Part shown: piece after piece, positions 1-11,298 of the stretch
How the letters are laid out: every line of letters starts with the position of its first letter
How positions within the stretch are numbered: the stretch's first letter is position 1
DNA from: Plutella xylostella
Lineage: Eukaryota > Arthropoda > Insecta > Lepidoptera > Plutellidae
Direction: 5' to 3'
Length of the DNA stretch: 64,000 nucleotides
Assembly (NCBI RefSeq): GCF_932276165.1
Contig: NC_063997.1
Coordinates: forward strand, 3,110,001 to 3,174,000
Notes under the pieces: model-generated
Databases searched by the model: none
What the model was told of the DNA's origin: nothing
Seen by the model: only the letters and a program-made list of their open reading frames with translations
Position numbers and translations under genes: made by a program

Positions 1-454
1 TGTAAAACCTATATATAGTATGTACACTTTAATAAATAAATAAGCATAATCAAAGTATTAAAAAATAAAAATAAAAGTACTGAGATGTTTTACAGGTATG
101 ACTGTTTATCATTGTTGTGTTTCATTATCCTAGACCGAATAAGAAACCCTTATAATTATAAACCTGACCCTGATACCATCTTTTCACAATTAAGGCGTTA
201 TAATTAAAAGTACCTACCCCTATACATTAAATATCACTGCACAAGACCTTTTTATTATTGCAAAAACTGCGTCCCTACTCAATTTCAACGATTGTCAGTG
301 AAGCTTCAGTGAAGCCAATTGCATGTTGGAATTCTTGCCATATACCTCAGTAAGCAGCTTATGCCGAGTGCCTCTCAAACATATTACAATTTTAAAGCCA
401 GTTATTATTTATTGAAAAAAAACATATCTACTGATAAAAAATACAAAAAAAAAT

Positions 455-556
455 GGCGATATGGTTTGCAACCTATCACGTGAGTACAAATGTGCTGCTA
501 AAAGTGGGTGGCTCGCTTGTGAGCTACTACCCCTTCAGGGATTACAGTCGTGAGTG
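455..556 (+). repeat. Interspersed repeat, copy 1 (ends GGATTACAGTCGTGAG)
   Basis: A stretch of about 100 bp opens with GGCGATA, passes through ACCTATCACGTG and closes with CCCCTTC, GGGATTACAGTCGTGAG. The same order of blocks recurs at 27955-28050 in the same orientation with moderate divergence. It is therefore a dispersed repeat rather than unique sequence. No reading frame or terminal inverted repeat is apparent, so I cannot assign it to a class. Confidence 0.65.
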
Positions 557-2881
557 CATAAAAAATACAACTAACGAGATAACAGTTAAACACCGCGTAA
601 AAACTGATACGTCCGTTTCTAAGCTACGTTGAATAGACACGCATAGACAATAACACGTATCTAACTTATAATGGCTCAATTTTTTTCAATCTTTATAAAT
701 ACAGGTTGAATTCATGCAGGTTTTGACATCGATACAATATTTGAATCAGAAATAAGTCGCGTTCTCGGCTGAGTAGGCCGCGTCAAAGTGAATCGACCAT
801 GCGAGGAAAAAGACAAATATATTTCCAACTATATTTTAGCGTTTCCATTTGAATGGTTGGATCGCACAGTTTATTTCGAGTTGCTGAAATTTAATCAGAA
901 TAGGATTAAATGGAGTTTCCTGTGTTTGACAGGTGTAGTGAGTGAGTGAAGGTTTCAGACTGCTTCGGTTGATGTGAAATGTATACGAAGGTACAAGCGT
1001 TGGAAAACAGGATTTTAATCCAAAAGGAAGTCAACATATTCGATATTTATGTGCTACAACTTTACTACAAAGACTACTAAAATACAAAGATGAACAAAAA
1101 ACTCTTCCACTTTTACTGGTCGCTAATAGCGTAACTGTTTAATATTCTGAACCCTCCAACAACACTTATCGTGGAGATTTCAAAAAAGTACAATACAATA
1201 AATTGCAGCAATTTTGAAAGCATACATTTCTAGTACAGTCGAAATGCAAAATTATTCATAAATAGATTCATAAATCGAAACACAAGAGTATGTTTATTGT
1301 TTGTGTCAAAGTCCTATCTTGTTGACGCTTTGCAAGCCTTTTGTAAACTCATAGTTAGTTCTATGAATTCGGGGTCGATCTATGTTATTTGTCAGACGCA
1401 ATGTTTTCTCAATACCAATAATAGGGATTCCAGGTTCCAGGATCCCATCCAGCACTAGTGTCGTGATACATTAACCGAATAAATTACATTGTTCTGTACC
1501 GCAATGTCATGAATTACTCACACTATTCATAATCACATAGATTTTCTAAATACAATATCTGGATTAGGCACCACAAGCAAAGGCTGCGGTACAGTGGAGG
1601 ACTCATTTATCGTTTCACTTTGCAATCAAGTTTATATTCGTAGGGTAGAAAAGCCAAAGAAGTGTTAGGGCTCTGCCAGTCTGTCGTACCTCTCCCCCGT
1701 TCTCTTCTATTGAACAACTGCGAGTGTGCAGGAGACGTTTTTATGACGCGACATCGTATCGTGTTTATGCATGGCAGCCCTTACACTGGTGATGTCTTCC
1801 ACTATACTGTACGAAGGTGATTTTCGGGAGAAAACCCTAGCACGTGACTGAAACGGGCGTCGGAGTTCGGAGCTCATAACTGTTTATAGCGAAAGAAAAT
1901 ATCAGCAGAAATCTCTGCCTAAATTGTTATTTGGTCCAGCGAGTTCGGGGTCACGTCTGACCTTAGATTACGTCGGGTTCGCGTCGCGTATTGATAGTGT
2001 TTAGCTTACAATATTTCGGATTAGGGATAAACGAAAATGTTTTTTTTTGTAAAAAGTAATTGGCTGAGCTGGCAGTATACTGCTTTTTTCATAATAGTCA
2101 TAAAATGACAACAATCTTGGGGTGTATTTTTATTTGAATTTGTTTTAAAACTAGGTATAAAACATAAGCTTGCTTGCATTATTGCTGAATTAAATACTTG
2201 CTAGCAAAAATGGTTTGTATATTCAATATTTGTATAGTAATATTTAGATTAAACACAGTAAGATTGTTTACCCTCTATGAAAAGTATGTAAAAATCCACT
2301 TTAGTTACTACGTAAGTTCTGCTTAACTTGCCGTTCTCTGTTCAGAAACGGGGCGCCATATTCCCATAGCGGTGCGGTGTCCGCGCCCTGCACTCTCTCA
2401 TCCATTTGTCACTGAGACTGCAACATCCATCTACCGAGGAACTTGAAGGGAATGCGACGCGTCTAATGGTTCATAAAACTTGAAGATGTGTTCAACTGTA
2501 CTAAGTAATGGCGAACAAAAAGGTTGCGTTAATAATCATATGTCACTGAAATAGTTAAGACTTCGGTCAGTAGGGATATTAATTTCAGCATTGGTTTCAT
2601 TCTATTTTTTTAAATCTTTTGTACGGGACCTACCCGTATGGTCGGTTAAGAATACTGGAAATTTTGGTTTCAAATAAAATACGTATACACCTACCTAATT
2701 AGTAGGTAGATAAATTTAATGGGCTGTGTATTGGCAAGATGTAACGATAATATCACGATTTTTTTATTTTTTTTATTCATAGACTACATAGTTTTTAGAT
2801 GTGTTATTTTACCTAAGATAAATCTGTGCAGTCACCAAAGTTCTCTTGTACGGACAAAGGAAATACTAACATTTCATCACC

Positions 2882-3146
2882 AGCCAATAATCATCCACTG
2901 CTGGACATAGGCCTCTCCCAAGGAGCGCCACAACGCTCGGTCCTCTGCCTTCCTCATCCAACTACTACCCGCCACCCGCCTAAGGTCGTCAGTCCAGCGG
3001 GTAGGAGGGCGTCCCACGCTGCGTTTGCCTGTTCTTGGTCTCCACTCGAGAACCCGTCTACCCCAACGGTTATCGGTTCTTCGGCAGATATGACCAGCTC
3101 ACTGCCACTTCAGCTTGCATATTTTGACAGCTATGTCGGTCCTTAG
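2882..3146 (-). mobile_element. 3' end of an RTE-like LINE, fragment
   Basis: Read on the minus strand this encodes the typical C-terminal stretch of a lepidopteran endonuclease-reverse transcriptase: a WQWAGHICRR-like block, then VGRPPTRWTDDLRR, then WRSLGEAYVQQW. Only the last ~90 codons remain, so it is a 5'-truncated copy. Related tails occur at 26815, 28338, 34880-36122 and 44815-45108. The plus-strand open frame across it is a shadow. The RTE assignment rests on resemblance of the tail to that family and is less certain than the LINE call. Confidence 0.7.
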
Positions 3147-4975
3147 TCCTCTGACGGATAACCTCACATTTGCGTGTACGTTTTCCCGAAATGTATTCGT
3201 CATTTCCCATTACTACCGAAACCCTTTGCCGTTACGAAGTGTAAAGAAATCTCGTTTTAATTAAAACTAACGCAAATAATAAAAAACAGCAATGTTGGTG
3301 CGCTCCGCACCGAAGCAATTTGAACTGTAATTGTCGTTTTCATAAGGTTTCATTTCGAATAATAATAGTTTTCCATTATGCATATTGCACTTTCAGATTC
3401 ATTGGAAAACCACCCACTTATTACACAATTTGCCCCTATTTTTTAAGCGTTTTATGTTTAAATGGGTGAATGGGTGAGTGAACACAGTGTGAATGTCCCA
3501 GCAATGAAATGGATCGTTTTTTATTAAGTACCTATCTACTTCCCATTATTAACTTTCGAAACGTCCTCTCAAAACAGCCATTCCCAAAATACCAGTTGTT
3601 CATGCGTTTTCACTTATCGGGAGCATTATAAATTTACACATTGTGCAATGTTTCTCGGACACCACACCAAGTTATCCTACGAATAATATTTTATGTAATA
3701 AAAATAACTCTAACGAAGCAATATAACAACAATACATCGATAAAATTATGAATTCCCCAACAGCCCCAGAAACATGAGTTTCGAATACGTTGTACATACA
3801 AAAAAAACATTAAATCACGTTTGTATTCTATTAACAATACCAGGAACTTCCATAACATGAGACTACAATAAAGACTTTAATATCATGAAAAAATGAACAA
3901 GAAAAAACCTCATAACTAAAAATAAAAGAACTCCCGGAAAGACTGAAGGCGTGCTTAGTTTCAATGAAAAATGAAATAATTCAATTTAATGAATGGTGAA
4001 GGTAATTTACCCAACAATATAGGAACTAATGCGGTAGTCGTGGGTTTAATACATGAAATAAAATGTAGGTAGACAAGATAAACCACAAGTTAGTGAGTCG
4101 GTGACGAAAACTAGACCTAGGGTTTATCAACATGGTGAAGAGATTGTTCAGGTAGTCGCTGACTAGTCAGAGTGCGATTGTCCTTTTAAAATAATAAGGA
4201 ACAAATGATACAACAAGAGTCTCCTTCCGTGTACCTTCAAAGTAAACTGGGAAACTGTATAGGTAGGTCAATAATCTCGTTGCCACTGTTGCCAGTAATT
4301 TATTGGCATTAATGAAACTGAACCAGCTAACCCTTTAACCACGGTGACAGAAAGAGCTAGTTCCGTTGTATCGTGAGTTTTATCTTTAGTAAAATATTAA
4401 GTCAGGAAAATTAAAATAAAATTTATATGCCAACCGACCTCACTAGGTGTACAACATCATTGCCAGAAGATATAAAATGTGTGTAACATAACACTGCTTT
4501 TAGCGGAATGATAACGGCCGGCGGGAATTTACTCTGAAAACTGCAGCGAAACGGAGGGCGTCCCAGTTTTGTTCTTAGCTTCGACTGTAAGAGGATTATC
4601 CCTCAGGAATTGTGAGGAAAATTTCAGTTTTTCATTAATGTTATGCGTCACTGGGCAGGCAGTGCTGCGGAAAAGTGGGATTAAGTATAAAAAACAATCA
4701 CGAATCTGTATGGAAAGTATGTTTTTCTTTTTAGATAAGCAATTTTTTAATTAATTATCTACTCGCTTGTATTTGTAAAACTAATTCAGAGTTCTTTGCG
4801 ATTAATAAACTTGCTTGTTGTGGTTGTATGACATAACACGACTGTCGAAATGTGGATTTGTTATTGTGTATAATATGAAACGTTAGTGCTATACTAGTAT
4901 CGCGTCTGGACGCGAAATAATTGTTATATGCATTTTAAATTAGATAAACATAGATAAGCATCTAGATTCAGTTAT

Positions 4976-5256
4976 TAGTTGAGTGTTAGGCTCCTGGTGC
5001 TATGCTTCTGGGATTTCCTAACTTCTTCAATGAAACTCAGATAGAATTTAGACAAACTGTATTAATTAAAATAGGCGCTGATTGTGCAAAAGGCCGAGAA
5101 ATTTATGTTGCGCGGTCGCAGAGAGCTGAGCGAGTGTGTGTGCCGCGCCGCGATGTCTCGGAGCTCGCATCGCGCGAGTGGTGGAGGCACGAAGATTGCC
5201 GAGGATCCCCGAGGCGATGTAGGCAGGTTGTAGGTGTAGGCGTTCCGGTCGGAACA
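4976..5256 (-). repeat. 3' LTR of the BEL/Pao element
   Basis: Direct repeat of 11299-11579. The left boundary is fixed by the GTTAT duplication at 4971-4975. The right boundary lies just before the purine-rich tract of the internal region. It matches the other LTR at 280 of 281 positions by eye. The open frame on the plus strand across both LTRs is not expected to be coding. Confidence 0.95.
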
Positions 5257-5267
5257 TACTCCCCGGG
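5257..5267 (-). other. Polypurine tract, candidate plus-strand primer
   Basis: Read on the minus strand the bases just inside the 3' LTR are CCCGGGGAGTA, directly against the TGTTCC start of the LTR. A short purine run at this exact place is where LTR retrotransposons prime plus-strand DNA. The run is short and partly interrupted, so the precise primer is an inference. Confidence 0.6.
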
Positions 5268-5283
5268 TTGAAGAGCTGTGTCT

Positions 5284-6375
5284 TCAAGAAGTTGAAACAG
5301 GAAGGGGGCATATGTTGTTGTATGCCCTTGTGATGGTCCCCTTCTTTGTCAGGATCTCCGCGACTCGGCTGCGGCCATCAGGACCCGGCTTGACGTCGGT
5401 CACTCTTCCCAGCAGCCAGAGTAGCGGGGGTTGGTTCACGTCCTTGATCAAGACCATGGTGCCGGTCTTCAAGTCTTGTCCATCTGTCTGCCATTTTGTG
5501 CGTTGCTGGAGAAGAGATACATATTCGTTAGCGTAACGCTGCCAAAAATGGTGACGCAACTTCTCAATCCTCTCGTGACGCTCAAGTTGCTGAAGGTTGA
5601 CGTCGGCGACCTGAGGACCAGGGACTGAGGTGAGTGGCCGTCCAATTAGGAAATGGGCAGGGGACAAGTAAGAAAGATCAGAAGGATCGGAGGATAGAGG
5701 CGTCAAGGGTCTGGAATTTAAAATAGCCTCTATCTGAATCAGACATGTGGAGAGCTCTTCATATGTTAAATGAGTGAGATTAAGTACTCTACGAAGCAAA
5801 TGTTTGGTGGATTTTACGGCTGATTCCCATAAACCCCCGAAGTGGGGTGAGTAGGCAGGAATGAATTTGAAATCGATGCCATGATTGGCAATATCTGCCT
5901 CTATATCTTTGGAGGAACTTTCAAGAAGACGTGTGAGCTCGTTGAACGCTCCGACGAAGTTGGTGCCGTTGTCGCAGTAGACGCGTCGAGATTTGCCACG
6001 ACGAGCCGTGAAACGGGAAAAGGCTGCGAGGAATCCCTCCTTAGTGAGGTCGGACACCAGCTCCAGGTGGACGGCTCTGACTGCAAAGCAGACAAACACA
6101 CAGATATAAGACTTGTGCAATCTGCACCCTCTACCTTTGCGGTCTGCTATCAGCACTGGCCCGGCATAATCTACTCCTACATTTAAGAGTGGGAACTCAA
6201 GATGTGTTCTGTCGGTAGGTAGATTTCCCATTTTGATTTGGATGGGTTGTGACTTGAAGCGTACACAACGTACGCACTGGCGGACGATCTTCTTAGAAAG
6301 GTTTTTACCATTTAATGGCCAGTAACTAAGTCGTATGTTGGCTAATAATATTTGAGGTCCAGCATGAACAAACAT
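5284..6375 (-). CDS. BEL/Pao integrase frame (363 aa)
   Basis: This is the integrase portion of the retrotransposon polyprotein, which would join the DNA copy to the host chromosome. The frame opens inside the H2C2 zinc-binding domain: an HAG block sits at residues 4-6 and the CxxC pair at C34 and C37. The catalytic core follows, with D69 (VDYAGP), D135 (YCDNGTNF) and E184 (GGLWES), so the DDE triad is complete. A BEL-specific C-terminal stretch ends at a stop 27 bp from the 3' LTR. The listed methionine is an artefact of the frame break. The family normally continues without interruption from RNase H, but here the upstream frame runs out and this one is offset by one base near 6366-6369. Catalytic residues are intact, yet the frame cannot be translated from gag without a frameshift. 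Confidence 0.9.
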   Translation of the reverse strand: MFVHAGPQILLANIRLSYWPLNGKNLSKKIVRQCVRCVRFKSQPIQIKMGNLPTDRTHLEFPLLNVGVDYAGPVLIADRKGRGCRLHKSYICVFVCFAVRAVHLELVSDLTKEGFLAAFSRFTARRGKSRRVYCDNGTNFVGAFNELTRLLESSSKDIEADIANHGIDFKFIPAYSPHFGGLWESAVKSTKHLLRRVLNLTHLTYEELSTCLIQIEAILNSRPLTPLSSDPSDLSYLSPAHFLIGRPLTSVPGPQVADVNLQQLERHERIEKLRHHFWQRYANEYVSLLQQRTKWQTDGQDLKTGTMVLIKDVNQPPLLWLLGRVTDVKPGPDGRSRVAEILTKKGTITRAYNNICPLPVSTS

Positions 6376-9300
6376 TTGTGCATGGCTTCGAATATGAGTT
6401 TGGTTAAATGATGGTTACTGCCAAGTAGTATGGGGTGCTTAACATCATAAGTGTAGTGTGAGTTATCTAAGCGACCACCCACACGGATTATGTCCTGTGA
6501 ATCAATAAATGGAGAAAGGCTAATTAATCTGTTTTTCTTATGCAGGCTTTGATTATTTTTACGGATTTTGTATTCATCAGGAAACATTTCCTGTTGGGCA
6601 GATCTGATGATAAGGGTCTTTGCTGACTGAAGGTCTGAAGATGTTAAAGAGCCTGAGCTTTTAGGGTTGGATTTACAATTTTGAATGAATCTGAGTACGT
6701 AAGCAATAACTCGGATTAACTTTGTTATTGATGAAGATTTATGAATGAGGGCAGAAATTAAATTATTAGAGCTGCAGTCATTTGTTTCATCTGCAACATC
6801 CGCGTGCATCACAACTTCAGGCAGTACAAGATTTTGTAAGAGGGGAGATGGGGGAAAATCGATTTCTTTATGTTTGAGGAAATCGGGACCTGACCACCAA
6901 AGAGTTGAAGAGCCAATGGAATCAGCTTTCATCCCCCGTGAGTTTAAATCAGCCGGGTTGCTTTTAGACGGCACGTAGCTCCACGTCTGGTTGATCGTAG
7001 CTTCTTGAATTTCGCTCACTCTGTTGCGGACGAAACTATTGAGTCTACTCGGTGACGCAGACAGCCATCCCAGCACAATGGTAGAGTCGCACCAGAAGTA
7101 GCAGTGGCTCAAAGGAAGGGTAAGTGACTGGCGTACCTTAAGGTAGAGACGTGTGCCTAACAACGCGCCACACAACTCTAGGCGAGGAATCGTGGATGCT
7201 TTGATGGGTGAAACCTTGTGTTTTGATGCTAGCAGGCGAACACTGACGGAGCCGTCGACTGCTACTGCTCTTACATAGACACACGCCCCGTATGCCTTTT
7301 CAGAAGCGTCTGTAAAGGTGTGGTATTCAATTAAAACTGAAGAGTCACATAGGACCCAGCGAGGAATTCGGATGGAATTAAGAGCTGGAAGTGACTGAAT
7401 AAAATCATTGAATTTAAGTTTTATGTCTGTGGGAACGCTAGAGTCCCAATCACATTTTTGAATCCACAGATGCTGTAAGAGCATTTTAGCCAGTACCACA
7501 CATGGTCCTACTAGGCCCATGGGGTCAAAGACCTGGCTAACAATTGATAGTATGGTACGTTTTGTAATTTTGTTTGGGACAGTCAATTCAATTGTAAAAA
7601 ACAAGTTATCTAAATTAGAATCCCAATACAGGCCAAGAGTTTTACTGGGGGAAGCATCATTTAAGTTAAGGGTTTTTTCTATGTTGTGTTTGTCAAAATT
7701 TGAAATTGATTCTAATATTGATTTATTGTTCGACTGCCACTTTCTAAGATTAAATTTTGCTGATCCGAGCGTCTGAACAACCCCATTGCATAGCTCGACA
7801 ACTGAGTCTACTGTGTCTCCTCCGCTTAAGAAATCGTCTACGTAAAAATCGTGCTTGAGAGAGTCTCTTACTGCTGGTTCTGTAGACTGGTCTGCGAGTG
7901 ACGTTAAACATTTGGTTGCGAGATATGCGGCTGCAGCTGTTCCATAAGTCAAAGTTTTAAGAGTGTAGGATTTTAAGGGCTCGGATCTGTCGAATCTGAA
8001 TAATATTTGTTGTAACGAGCGCTGATGAGGCTCTACTAAAACTGCACGGTACATTTTTTCGACGTCGCCCGTTACAACAAATTTATGTTGCCTAAATCGC
8101 AGTAAGATTGATAGCAAGTCGTCCTGAACTGTTGGCCCTACCATCTGGATATCGTTGAAAGACTTGCCTGAGCTGGTACGGGCTGAGCAGTCGTACACGA
8201 CTCTCAATTTTGTGGTGGTGCTGGACTCTCGAACCACCCCATGATGTGGCATGTAGTATTTTTTATCAGAAGAATGATGCAATGTATTTTCTGACATGTG
8301 ATCAAGAGCGATGTATTCATGCATGAATTTTAAATATCTGTCCTTTAAAAGAGAATCGCGCTCCAGCTTGCGCTCTAAGGCGTAGAATCTACGCTGAGCC
8401 ATTGTATAAGAGTCACCTAGGCTTTCAGGCGAGTCTTTCAACGGTATCGTTACCACAAATTGACCATTATCGTCGCGACGTGTGGTTTTCTGAAAGAGTT
8501 CCTCACAGGCTTGTTCCTCATTGGAGAAACACTTTCCGGCAGGTACCGAGTCCAACTCCCAAAAACGAGTAAGTTGGTCTGACTCTTCAGTCGAAAGAAA
8601 GTGACATGCTGGGGGTTGATGACGATTCATTGATGTATGTACACACCCTGATATAAGCCAACCGAATTGTGATGATTGCAAGTTAGGTTGTTTATGACCT
8701 AGCTTAATTGAGTTGGAACCTAAGACGTCCCAAAATACTTCAGCGCCAACTAAGATGTCAACAACTGAAGGTATGTTGAAGGTAGGATCTGCTAGCTGAA
8801 GACCTGGCGGTATGGGAATCGACTGTGTGTCTATGTAAGAGCCAGGGAGAGCAGTTGTGATTTTAGGTAGAATGTAACAACCTATGTTTGTCCTATAGTC
8901 ACCCACGCAAGAATAAATAGTTACGTCACACATTTCAGAGGAGCTAGAAACTTGATCATTTATACCTGAGACGGTGGAGCTGGTGCTGCGTCTTACCAAG
9001 CCCAGCTTGCCACAGAGGTCTTGGGTGATGAAGTTGGAGGTGCTCCCGTTGTCTAGGAGAAGTCTAGCAGAGTGCAGGTTCCCATCGACGTCGGCAACTC
9101 TCGCCATAGCTGTGGAAAGCAGGACAATACCTCTGTTACATGCGGATGTTGGAGAAGAAATAATGTTGGTGGACAATGCTACATTGTCACCGTTGTCATT
9201 ATCTTGAAATACTTCCCTGTGAAGCAGGGTGTTGTGCCTATATTTGCAATATTTACAATGAGACAACGTGCATGATTTTGCAGAATGACCTGGCCTGAGG

Positions 9301-9413
9301 CAATTCATACAAACATTGCTCTCAGAAGCTTTCTTTATTCTTGCCTCAATGTCGAGTTTTCTAAAAGATTCACAAGTGAATAGAAAATGAGCATCTGTGA
9401 GCACATAGGGCAT
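6342..9413 (-). CDS. BEL/Pao pol: zinc knuckle, protease, RT, RNase H (1023 aa)
   Basis: This frame encodes the replication enzymes of the BEL/Pao element. In order: a CX2CX4HX4C zinc knuckle at residues 35-48; a second Cys/His cluster (C53, C56, H60, H65); an aspartic protease with the active-site block LLLDNGS (D121); a reverse transcriptase with a motif A aspartate at D450 (TGDVEKMYR) and the catalytic YVDD at 524-527; and an RNase H region near residues 700-850 with FTDAS, RLELCGALLG and CDSTIV blocks. No internal stop is seen. It overlaps gag by 79 bp and integrase by 34 bp, each in a different frame. BEL elements usually encode one continuous polyprotein, so the overlaps look like single-base losses. 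The first methionine is just the first ATG after the break, not a true start. Confidence 0.93.
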   Translation of the reverse strand: MPYVLTDAHFLFTCESFRKLDIEARIKKASESNVCMNCLRPGHSAKSCTLSHCKYCKYRHNTLLHREVFQDNDNGDNVALSTNIISSPTSACNRGIVLLSTAMARVADVDGNLHSARLLLDNGSTSNFITQDLCGKLGLVRRSTSSTVSGINDQVSSSSEMCDVTIYSCVGDYRTNIGCYILPKITTALPGSYIDTQSIPIPPGLQLADPTFNIPSVVDILVGAEVFWDVLGSNSIKLGHKQPNLQSSQFGWLISGCVHTSMNRHQPPACHFLSTEESDQLTRFWELDSVPAGKCFSNEEQACEELFQKTTRRDDNGQFVVTIPLKDSPESLGDSYTMAQRRFYALERKLERDSLLKDRYLKFMHEYIALDHMSENTLHHSSDKKYYMPHHGVVRESSTTTKLRVVYDCSARTSSGKSFNDIQMVGPTVQDDLLSILLRFRQHKFVVTGDVEKMYRAVLVEPHQRSLQQILFRFDRSEPLKSYTLKTLTYGTAAAAYLATKCLTSLADQSTEPAVRDSLKHDFYVDDFLSGGDTVDSVVELCNGVVQTLGSAKFNLRKWQSNNKSILESISNFDKHNIEKTLNLNDASPSKTLGLYWDSNLDNLFFTIELTVPNKITKRTILSIVSQVFDPMGLVGPCVVLAKMLLQHLWIQKCDWDSSVPTDIKLKFNDFIQSLPALNSIRIPRWVLCDSSVLIEYHTFTDASEKAYGACVYVRAVAVDGSVSVRLLASKHKVSPIKASTIPRLELCGALLGTRLYLKVRQSLTLPLSHCYFWCDSTIVLGWLSASPSRLNSFVRNRVSEIQEATINQTWSYVPSKSNPADLNSRGMKADSIGSSTLWWSGPDFLKHKEIDFPPSPLLQNLVLPEVVMHADVADETNDCSSNNLISALIHKSSSITKLIRVIAYVLRFIQNCKSNPKSSGSLTSSDLQSAKTLIIRSAQQEMFPDEYKIRKNNQSLHKKNRLISLSPFIDSQDIIRVGGRLDNSHYTYDVKHPILLGSNHHLTKLIFEAMHKCLFMLDLKYY

Positions 9414-10468
9414 TTGTTTTTATGTTGAAATTGTTTATGTTTTGTTGTTGAATGAAAGTTTTTTATTTGTTTATTGGAATCCTGATGGGAACTAATAGTT
9501 GTGGCTGATGATGATGATGACGACTTGTTTTTATTTACGAACTTGCTGTTGTCGTTTAAAGTTTCGATTAGATCTGCCCTATTCGACAAAAATGACGTGA
9601 ATTGTTTTAAAGATGGTGAAGAGTTTATTGAATTTTTGAACTCTTCCCATTGCCTGTTGGTCGAGGGGTCTAATTTTTTGGTCATGATGAAGATAATTAA
9701 GGTGTCCCAATTATCCACTGGTTCACCGAGTGAAGACAGTGCACGCAGATTTTTGTTGGTGACATCAATGACATTTCTAAGGGCTTGGCTTGATTCCCGT
9801 TGGATAGGTTCAACATTGAACAGAGCCTGGACGTGATTGTTGACGAGAAGGCGAGTGTTGTCGTACCGTTCGCTGAGTAACTGCCAAGCAATGTCGTAGT
9901 TCGCCTCCGTTAAGTCCAAACTTTGCACAATAATTGATGCACTACCTTTCAATGCTGCGCGAAGATAATGGAATTTGTTAATGTTTGATATGGAACTATT
10001 ATTATGTATGAGAGAAATATACGTATCTCGGAATTGGAGCCAGTGCTGATAGTCGCCGTCAAAGTGAGGTAAGTCTATCTTGGGAAGTCTCACGAAGTCG
10101 TGCTTGCAACCAGAGCCGCTGGAGCGGGCGCCGTCCAGGCTGGGCGCGGGGGCGGCGGGGGCGGGCGCGGCGGCCAGCAGCTCGCGCGCGCGGGACAGCT
10201 GCGCGTAGTACTGCGTCTCGAACTGCTCGCGCTCGCTGTACCGCTCGTCCACGTCCTCCGACAAAAGCTCCAGCTCCGTCTGTAACGCGTCGAATTCACT
10301 ATACAGCACTTCCAATCTACTGACACGCATTTCTAATTCTAATACCTGGGATGGAGTAAGAGAATGACCACTATCAGGCATTAGTTTTAAAAAGGTCATG
10401 AACTGAGTCATTTTTGCTTTGTAGCTTCCACGCTTCTTAACAAGCTCCCCCAATTTAGCGACAGACAT
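9335..10468 (-). CDS. BEL/Pao gag (377 aa)
   Basis: Gag-type structural protein of the retrotransposon, forming the virus-like particle in which reverse transcription occurs. It begins MSVAKLGELVKKRG at 10468, the first ATG of a long open frame, about 830 bp inside the 5' LTR. The N-terminal ~90 residues are charged and helical. An alanine/proline-rich linker near residue 100 lies in a GC-rich patch (10090-10280). A block reading LPKIDLPHFDGDYQHWLQF is the usual gag core signature of BEL and related elements (DUF1759 type). The frame ends soon after a CPMC motif, the first half of a Cys/His cluster whose second half lies in the pol frame. The split inside a conserved motif argues that the frame was broken by an indel near 9395-9401. 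Confidence 0.9.
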   Translation of the reverse strand: MSVAKLGELVKKRGSYKAKMTQFMTFLKLMPDSGHSLTPSQVLELEMRVSRLEVLYSEFDALQTELELLSEDVDERYSEREQFETQYYAQLSRARELLAAAPAPAAPAPSLDGARSSGSGCKHDFVRLPKIDLPHFDGDYQHWLQFRDTYISLIHNNSSISNINKFHYLRAALKGSASIIVQSLDLTEANYDIAWQLLSERYDNTRLLVNNHVQALFNVEPIQRESSQALRNVIDVTNKNLRALSSLGEPVDNWDTLIIFIMTKKLDPSTNRQWEEFKNSINSSPSLKQFTSFLSNRADLIETLNDNSKFVNKNKSSSSSSATTISSHQDSNKQIKNFHSTTKHKQFQHKNKCPMCSQMLIFYSLVNLLENSTLRQE

Positions 10469-11298
10469 AATGAAGATTTAAGGCAAAAGAAAGATGTCTA
10501 AGCTATAAGAAAGGCGGGATTAAGCAGTTAAAAGTTAAGCAAATAAGTTAAGTTACTCACATACAAAGAAGTACCTAAGATGAGTAACACTGTAAGTGTA
10601 CGATAAAGAGCGTGAAAAAAAATAAGCCACAAATATTAATAAACCTACTATAGGTATGGTAAGACAGCTGTTATTAATGTATAACTAAGAGAAATGCACA
10701 AATAAATGTCTAAAGGAATTTACGTATTACGTAACAAGCCACGTTATACGATTCAAGACAAGTATAAATAACAAAGTATTTCGCAATTCTACACAAAAAA
10801 AGATGTTTTAATAAGCAAGTTACGTGAATAATACATACAATAAATGTATTTGTGTGTATCTATAACTGGAGAATGTTATTCAATACAAGCCATAAAACAC
10901 GCTTAACCTTGACATTGACGACGGCTAGCTGATAAGCGAACAAAAGGTGCTAATGGGTTTTTAAGTGCGTTGAATTTTATTGCTATTATGAATGATGTGT
11001 AAATATGCTATAAGTATCTATTTATGATAATAAGCTTATGAAGAGATCAATGATATGCCTGATCCGTATAGCAATATTTTAAATTCCTGGAAAAATGGAT
11101 GGGGAAAAAATGACAGGAATATAAGGATATGGAACGGACTCACTCAGTGTACCAAAGTCCCTCAGGGTAGACCGTCCTTCAGGTGTTCTCCAAGCTCCAA
11201 GTTGTCTCGGCGAACGTGGCACGGTCCAAAGTCCACTAGCGACGACGAACGCAGTCGAATCTTCTCGGTCCTTTCGCGTAGGTATTACGAAGGACCAC
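10469..11298 (-). other. 5' leader of the BEL/Pao element
   Basis: Untranslated region between the 5' LTR and the gag start. It is AT-rich and without a meaningful open frame. Immediately inside the 5' LTR the minus strand reads GTGGTCCTTCGTAATACC. TGGTCC one base from the LTR edge fits the expected start of a tRNA primer-binding site, since tRNAs end in CCA. I cannot say which tRNA would pair with it. Confidence 0.6.

Larger units (their letters stand above)
1..4975. other. Noncoding left flank with scattered repeat debris
   Basis: No convincing gene is visible. The only open frames are short and lack recognisable domains. The stretch is AT-rich apart from somewhat GC-richer patches near 1660-2000 and 2340-2470, which could hold untranslated exons or promoters of a gene outside the window. 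I see no splice-linked coding sequence to support that. Identifiable repeats are an interspersed repeat at 455-556 and a LINE tail at 2882-3146, listed separately. Confidence 0.6.

Noticed and set aside
1660..2470. GC-richer patches as possible promoter or 5' exon
   Set aside because: No TATA, initiator, splice donor or coding continuation that I could defend.
9420..9432. Programmed -1 frameshift at the AAAAAC run before the gag/pol break
   Set aside because: The bases do not form an X XXY YYZ heptamer in the gag frame. A shift there would lose the CPMC half of the conserved motif.
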